Shown here: one piece after another, positions 58,224-64,000 of the stretch
Numbering within the stretch: position 1 is the stretch's first letter
How the letters are laid out: each line of letters opens with the position of its first letter
DNA from: Triatoma infestans
Lineage: Eukaryota > Arthropoda > Insecta > Hemiptera > Reduviidae
Direction: 5' to 3'
Length of the DNA stretch: 64,000 bases
Assembly (NCBI GenBank): GCA_011037195.1
Contig: JAAEAF010004273.1
Span: 1 to 64,000, forward strand
The notes under the pieces: model-generated
The model's database searches: none
What the model was told of the DNA's origin: nothing
What the model saw: the letters and a program-made list of their open reading frames with translations, nothing else
Translations under genes and position numbers: made by a program

Positions 58224-59276
58224 ATGTCACAAATTAATTATAAAATTTCTAAAGAAGATTATGACCATATACCTTATTTTGACGGAAACCCTTCTGAATT
58301 AGCATTTTTTTGTGAGATTGTTGAAAGTGCATACTCTACCGTCTGTGCGGAAAATATAGTTGAAAGAGATTATAATCACAATATTCTCTTTATAAAGGTA
58401 AAAAGCAAATTATTAGGGCCCGCAAGAAATATACTCCTCTCTAATAATATAGAACATTTATTAATTTTATTAAAATTTTTAAAAGAGAGCTTTGCCTACT
58501 CAAGATCCTATGAAATACTTAAAGATGAAATTCTACAGACTAAAATGTACTCTAGACCCATTGATTTTGTTAATAGAATACAAGAACTACGCAATCTAGT
58601 TTACATTAGGCTAAAATTAGATGGACTTTCAGCTGATGCATTGAAACAAATCATTACTCGCGTAGATAAAGAAGTAATTTTTCACATATATAAATGCCTG
58701 CCCCCTACATTAAGCAATCACTATAATACACTAGATGAGGTAAGAAGTATAATTTACAACAAATGTTCATTTATCGTAGCTAATTTAAACTCTTCACAAG
58801 GTCCTAAAAAGCCCAATCAACCCTTCAGAAAACAAAACCAATTCAACCAATCCCAACATCTTTATAAACCGAATCCACAATACACCGTTCCAAACGTCCC
58901 CATGAATCATGCTCCTAGCTACAACTACCAACAAAACTTTGAATTTAATCCTACGCCTACAGAACAAATACCCCAAACTTCATTTTACAAACAACGGCAG
59001 CAACCACAACTGCAACAACAACAACGACCAAATTTTAGACAGCCAATGAATCCAAATAATCCTAATCATCCCTTTAATCGACCTAGACTACCTCCTGGCT
59101 TTGACTCACAAAGCACTGTGTCTATGCGAACAGCAGGCAGACCCAGATTTATAGACTATATTTCTCCTTATGAATTAACTCATTGCCAAAATTACGACAA
59201 CCCTGAAAATTATTATGAACAAAATAACATGTACGAAAATATAATAAAATCACAGAAAAATTCGATCATTTTTTAG
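58224..59276 (+). CDS. errantivirus-like gag
   Basis: A 350-codon uninterrupted frame. Residues about 15-190 form the helical capsid-like part (YDHIPYFDGNPSELAFFCEI, IDFVNRIQELRNLVYIRLK); residues about 195-300 are Gln/Pro/Asn-rich (including QQPQLQQQQRPNFRQ), and SPYELT lies near the end, as in copy A. No CCHC knuckle is present, as expected for the group. Gag would assemble intracellular particles. The start is the first ATG after the leader; pol lies in the frame one base forward and overlaps the last 29 bases. Confidence 0.88.
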   Translation: MSQINYKISKEDYDHIPYFDGNPSELAFFCEIVESAYSTVCAENIVERDYNHNILFIKVKSKLLGPARNILLSNNIEHLLILLKFLKESFAYSRSYEILKDEILQTKMYSRPIDFVNRIQELRNLVYIRLKLDGLSADALKQIITRVDKEVIFHIYKCLPPTLSNHYNTLDEVRSIIYNKCSFIVANLNSSQGPKKPNQPFRKQNQFNQSQHLYKPNPQYTVPNVPMNHAPSYNYQQNFEFNPTPTEQIPQTSFYKQRQQPQLQQQQRPNFRQPMNPNNPNHPFNRPRLPPGFDSQSTVSMRTAGRPRFIDYISPYELTHCQNYDNPENYYEQNNMYENIIKSQKNSIIF

Positions 59277-59579
59277 ACGTTGGCCACGGGAGCCAAGGGA
59301 GCCCCCCAAATTCAAACTGAATTTAGTGAACAAATCCCTCCCTCACTTCGAAGACAAATTTGGCTTGAAATGGCTTATGGACACTGGATCATCTGAAAAT
59401 TATATAAACCCTAAAGTTGTCCCAATTGACGCAGTACTATCCAATGGCCCGCTGGCAAAAAGAATGGAGAGAAATCCTGCACTTTCAATATTTATGACAC
59501 ATTCAATGTAAACTTAGAAACTAAATTTCATTTATTTCCCTTCTCCGACAAGTATGACATCCCATTAGGCCACAAAACC
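59248..59579 (+). pseudogene. errantivirus-like protease, frame broken
   Basis: The open frame starts inside the end of gag (59248) and includes the aspartic protease signature WLMDTGSSENYI (about 59378-59410). A one-base break at an A5 run near 59455-59460 moves the continuing protease sequence into the frame of the following pol ORF, where it runs without stop into 59580. The protease matures Gag-Pol; as read, this copy would not make it in one piece. Confidence 0.8.
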
Positions 59580-61514
59580 ATGCAAGCACTCAGCATGAGC
59601 ATAGACCTAAATAATAATATCCTTTCCTACCCCCAAGGTATAATTCCCCTAAAATTTACACTTAATATTCCTGAAAATAATTCAAATGTAATAAAATTAG
59701 AGCAAGGAGTTAATTTTATAGAACTACCTGTAAAGAATAAAGAACTAAAGTATGGTTTAATTAATGAAAATATAGTAATAAATGATAAAGTCATAATAAA
59801 AGAAGGCCTTTATAATATTATTAATAATAAAATCTTGTGCGAAGTCGAATCCAAGGAAGTAATGGCCATTTGCCCCGAACCCATGGATATCGACGAACCT
59901 CAAGAAATTTGTGCAAATATACCCGACATAGTAATGACTAATTGTCCCGAAATGTCTGGTGATTCTCTTTTAAGAGAGATAGAAAATGAAATCCCTCATT
60001 TAATTGTACTAGTATACATGGACGACCTTATCATATTCTCTGATAGCTTGGACGAATACATAAAACACCTTAAGACTGTTTTTGACAAACTTAAACAACA
60101 TAATTTAAAAATTCAACTCGATAAGACAGAATTTTTCAAAAGAGAACTTCTCTTTTTGGGACACATCATCTCCGACAAAGGTATACAACCTAACCCAGCA
60201 AACCTAGAAGCTATCGCCAAATTCCCACTTCCCAGAACACAAAAACAAATTAAACAATTTCTTGGTCTTACAGGCTATTATAGAAAAATGATCAAGAATT
60301 ATGCCAAGATAGCAAGACCTCTAACACTCTCACTAAGAAAAGACAGAGCCATAATAATTGATGACAACTATAGACAAACATTTGAAACTCTAAAATCCCT
60401 TTTACAGAATAGTCCCATTCTACAATTGCCCAATTTTGAGAAACCCTTTATTCTCACCACGGATGCCTCCAACTACGCAGTAGGAGCCGTCCTATCTCAG
60501 GACTTCAACGGAAAAGACCTCCCTATTTCCTTTGCTTCCCGTACTCTAAACAAACAAGAAGAGAACTACTCCACGATAGAGAAAGAACTGTTAGCGTTCG
60601 TCTGGGCTTGCAGACATTTTAGACCTTATATCTACGGACGGAAATTTACTATACAGACTGACCATAGACCATTACAGTGGCTACATAATTTGAAGGAACC
60701 GAATTCCAAACTCATCAGATGGAAACTACAACTAGCCGACTTTGACTTTGACGTCAAATATGTACAGGGAAAAATTAACGTAGTAGCAGACGCCCTATCA
60801 CGAAATCCACCAGAAGAACAAAATTTAAATACCTTAGAAACCTCTTCCCGAAATCCAGACGAAGTTCTAGACGAATTCCTCTCCGCCCCTTCACCTGAAA
60901 ATAGCGACGAAGTCATAGAAGACTTAGCAAGAGCCTTCAACATTACTGCCGAAGACGACAGTGAAAGTTTACAAACCCAGCACTCTCAAGAATCCTCTAA
61001 CAGTCAAATCAAAATAGTAGACGACAAAGCCCGCTGTATTAACATAGAAAAATTCCGAATTGTCCTGACCCGCGGTAACTCTGAGATGAAAACTTTAATC
61101 GACAAACCTTTTAACAAAACTAGATACAACTGGTATACTAGGTACCCATACTCTAAAGACATAGAAGAATACTGCCTCGAATACTTACAACCGAACCACA
61201 CATATGGTGTCCTGTGTTCACCCCCAATCGAAAACTCAGTGGACGAACAACTCTATGACCAAATCTTTGTCCACCTGTCAGACATAATAAAAGAAAAATT
61301 TCCCTCAGTTAAACTTAAACGTTACTATACTAAAAGACTTGACGTGACAGACACTTCAGAACAAGAAGAAATAATCCTAAATCGACATATAGGCAAAACT
61401 GCACATAGAGGCATTCACGAAGTTTACAATAACTTATCCCAGCGATACTACTGGCCGAAAATGCTAGAACATATAACAAAAACCTTAAAAATTGCTCTCT
61501 CTGCAAAGAAGTAA
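59580..61514 (+). pseudogene. errantivirus-like pol: RT remnant, RNase H, start of integrase
   Basis: The linker with CPEPMDIDE (about residue 100) is followed directly, after ENEIPHL, by the YMDD box (residues 146-149): the RT fingers and palm with motifs A and B are gone. Then come the thumb (KTEFFKRELLFLGHIISDKG), the connection to FLGLTGYYRKMIKNYAKIAR, RNase H (TTDASNYAVGAVLSQ near residue 293, HRPLQWLHNL near 363, ADALSRN near 404), and the integrase zinc region beginning HIGKTAHRG (about residue 602). A break at an A5 run near 61488 ends the frame inside the zinc motif. The missing motif A Asp rules out reverse transcriptase activity. Confidence 0.88.
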
Positions 61515-62350
61515 AATACGAACGTAGACCAATCCGACAAATCTACGAAATTACACCTTTTGAGAAACTTCAAGGGGACATACTACACTATAACGGTAAA
61601 CAAATTTTCACACTTATAGACTGTTTCTCTAAAAAACTGTACGGATATTTAATTAGAACCTCCTCTGCAAATGAAATCGTCACTTCTTTGGAAAACTATT
61701 TAAGTTTATTCCCTTGCCCTAAAACAATCCAATTTGATAACGGAACCGAATTCAAAAACGGACTAGTCGAAAATTTTCTAAAATATAATAACATCGACAC
61801 CCACTTCACTACCCCAAACCATTCAGACTCCAACGGACTAATAAACAGAGCCCATTCAACACTCATTGAGATTATGAATATAATAAAACACGAAAAAGAC
61901 TACCCCATCAACAAAATTTTAAGACTGGGATTGATAGCCTACAACAATGTCATTGTTTCTAATTTAAAAATCACACCAAACGAAATAACTTTTGGACTTC
62001 AAACTAACACTTACTTACAAGACCTGATCTTGGAACAAAAAGTTTATCACGATGACAGAGAACTGATAACACGCGCCCTTAAAGAAATCATTGAAAAAGA
62101 AAAGGAAACTGGGACTAACAGACTAAATCGAACCAGGGAAAACATAGAAATCCCTGAAGTTTATATTCGCGATAAACAATATGGCAAAGCTAAACCGAAA
62201 TTCAAAAGAGGGAACTATTCCCAAAAAACTAAACTGGTAACTACGCAAAGGAAATCTTTTAAAGTTCACCCTAATTTATTAAAATGGCCAAGAAAATTCA
62301 CAAATCAAACCGTCTCTGTTACAGAGCAAGCAGTCATGCACATGTTATAA
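61500..62350 (+). pseudogene. errantivirus-like integrase, core and C-terminus
   Basis: In the frame after the break the zinc motif's Cys pair and RRPIRQIYE appear, then the first core Asp (FEKLQGDILHY), the second (IQFDNGTEFKNG) and the position of the catalytic Glu. That position reads SNGLINRAHSTL, that is Asn where copy A has Glu (QGIIERIHSTL). A C-terminal basic region follows and the frame stops at 62350. An integrase without its third acidic residue would not be expected to join strands. Confidence 0.85.
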
Positions 62351-62359
62351 CTGCTGACA

Positions 62360-63913
62360 ATGGTGAGCCCAGTCATCAGCATACAGATCACTGACCTAAC
62401 TCATGGACCTGGAATTATACCTATTACACTTAATAAGGCTTATGTTATAGATAAATACTACACTTTTATTCATGTTGCTGACGTAGAAATACTAGACACA
62501 GAACTAGATAAGACCTTTAACATTATCAGCACTACATACCAACTCAACAAAACTAACCAGATAAAATCACTCTTTAAATACTATTACTACCTCCGTAATA
62601 AATTAAATCATCTAACCATTAACAAATCCAGAACCAAACGCGGACTCATTAACGGCTTAGGCAAAGCCATATCCTGGCTAACCGGAAACATGGACAGTGA
62701 CGACAAGGAACGATATGACAAAGTCATAAAGACCATTGAACGTAACAGTTTTCACCTTGAAAACAACTTAAAGAACCAAATGGCATTAAACAAAAAGGTG
62801 ATTGAAGAATTCAATCACGACATCCAAATTATCCAAACAAACAATGAAAAAATGGAACACTTTTTCTCTAATCCAATAGCAAACCAAATCGAATGGAATC
62901 AACAATTTAATTCTATTTTCTTTAATCTGGTCCTTATAGCGAACAAAATCGACGATATGGAAGACTCTATAGAGTTTGTAGACTGAATACATACTATTCA
63001 TTCTAACATCTTAATTCTCAAGGATCTTGAATCTGTACAAAAATTTCATAATATAACGTTCGTAACATCTGACATCGAAGCACTTTGGCAATTAAGCAAA
63101 GTACATTGCTCAATCAGAAACTGGAACATATACTATTTTATTAGCATCCTACTAAAAACCTCTCCCCTTGCGACATACTTCCTTCTATCCTATCCCGTAG
63201 AGAAAAACAACCACCTCATGACAATTCATGTCTATCCACCCTTAATCCTAAAAATTAAAGATGAGTTATTTACGGCTACCTGCGAGGAAATCAATGGTGC
63301 TATATACTGTCACAACAAAACCAGTGTTAGAAATGACTGTATTCTCCAAATTATTACAAATACCAATCTCTTAGCTTGTAAGACTGTATATACATCAAGG
63401 GCATCTTTTATTAAGTATATTCCTTTTGTAGATTATTACTTAACTTTTAGAACCAATAGAATTATAGTAAACAAAGGTAACAATAATGACACTGTATTCC
63501 TTACCAATACAAGTCTTATAAAATTAACTGAAGATGAAACTCTACTAGATAATAAAGCTATTCACATATATAAAGACTTTAAAGGCATATTAACAAATAC
63601 CCAAGTGTTTACACATACCAGCATAAATGTATCTTTTGAAGATTTACATAGAATTAACTTAAAAATAATGGAACCTCTAGAACTTTTAGAAGAGATACCT
63701 AGTAATTCTGTGTATATCTACTATTATGTTGCAATTCTAATAGTTCTGTTGCTGTTGTCTCTCTTGAACTTCTGCTGTGTCCATAGAAAGAAGGTAAATC
63801 CACAGCTGAGCACAACAAATGGAGTCCAACCACAACCTACGCCTCGGCAGCCATCACCAGCCTCGATCTACCCTGGACTTTCTTGCCAATTGTCGCAGGA
63901 GCTCCAAACTTGA
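62360..63913 (+). pseudogene. errantivirus-like env with one premature stop
   Basis: One reading frame spans the whole gene apart from a single TGA at 62984-62986. The part before the stop (208 codons) contains the furin-type site (RTKR) followed by the glycine-rich fusion-like peptide (GLINGLG). The part after it includes a Cys-bearing ectodomain and a transmembrane helix (YYYVAILIVLLLLSLLNF, about 63717-63770) with a short cytoplasmic tail. Env proteins of this class are related to baculovirus F proteins and mediate membrane fusion. A typical spliced leader or signal peptide was not clearly identified at the start. Confidence 0.82.
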
Positions 63914-63922
63914 GGAGGGAAG
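63912..63922 (+). other. polypurine tract
   Basis: GAGGAGGGAAG lies directly before the 3' LTR and just after the env stop. It would prime second-strand synthesis. Confidence 0.85.
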
Positions 63923-64000
63923 AGTTATAGCACAATCTCCAGGAGACCAACCTTTACTGAATCAGCAGAAGTTGGAAACATATATATACTCCTACTTGAC
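63923..64000 (+). repeat. 3' LTR of copy B (cut by window end)
   Basis: The first 78 bases are identical to 57746-57823 of the 5' LTR. The remainder and the target duplication lie outside. Confidence 0.9.

Larger units (their letters stand above)
57746..64000 (+). mobile_element. errantivirus-like Gypsy element, copy B (young, RT-deleted)
   Basis: It has a complete 5' LTR, Lys primer site, gag, protease, pol, env, polypurine tract and the first 78 bp of the 3' LTR, cut by the window end. The visible 78 bp of the two LTRs are identical, which implies a recent insertion. About 600 bp of RT coding sequence is missing compared with the copy at 1023-7095, and single-base breaks are present. It may be a non-autonomous copy moved by relatives. 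Confidence 0.92.

Overview
This is nuclear DNA of an arthropod, most likely an insect. It is AT-rich, its one recognisable host gene has short exons with GT..AG introns, and it is crowded with old copies of insect element classes: Jockey-, CR1/L2- and I-type LINEs, errantivirus-like Gypsy, Copia and BEL/Pao LTR elements, mariner, PIF/Harbinger and piggyBac. Nothing prokaryotic, no rRNA and no convincing tRNA was found. All coordinates come from reading by eye; element edges without a target-site duplication (TSD) are good to roughly 20-50 bases.

Layout. 1-7.1 kb: the 3' end of a Jockey LINE sits against a decayed reverse-strand errantivirus-like element, which itself abuts a hammerhead-type repeat fragment. 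7.9-10.3 kb: decayed Copia (reverse). 10.3-12.3 kb: dispersed repeat 'family A' and a TIR-bounded MITE. 13.1-17.5 kb: reverse-strand exons of a secreted leucine-rich-repeat gene (possibly halfway/singed wings 2-like) whose introns hold repeats. 17.8-19.8 kb: mariner-like element with very long inverted repeats. 19.9-24.1 kb: LTR and LINE debris and a solo LTR. 26.2-30.1 kb: a fairly complete but broken LINE. 30.1-31.7 kb: a gag-protease relic hit by two hammerhead-type elements. 31.7-34 kb: Harbinger and mariner remnants. 35-36.1 kb: family A. 38.7-47.2 kb: BEL/Pao, LINE, piggyBac, LINE and family A relics. 47.7-52 kb: Jockey-like LINE plus a second LINE tail. 54.8-57.4 kb: a hammerhead-type element with an I-type LINE nested in it. 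57.7-64 kb: a young errantivirus-like element with LTRs, gag, protease, RNase H, integrase and env, whose reverse-transcriptase core is deleted.

The most unusual content is a set of short (about 190-350 bp) elements carrying a hammerhead-ribozyme-like fold: CUGANGA core, hairpin II, GAAA, minimal helix III, a GUC cleavage triplet, and a helix I that covaries between copies. They are often palindromic (head-to-head) and three have 12-15 bp TSDs, with a fourth at 12 bp, pointing to target-primed retrotransposition. This matches what is known of ribozyme-bearing Penelope-like elements, but no Penelope reverse transcriptase lies in the window.

The genes here do not form a pathway. The host content is the LRR gene, and the rest records successive, often nested, transposition.
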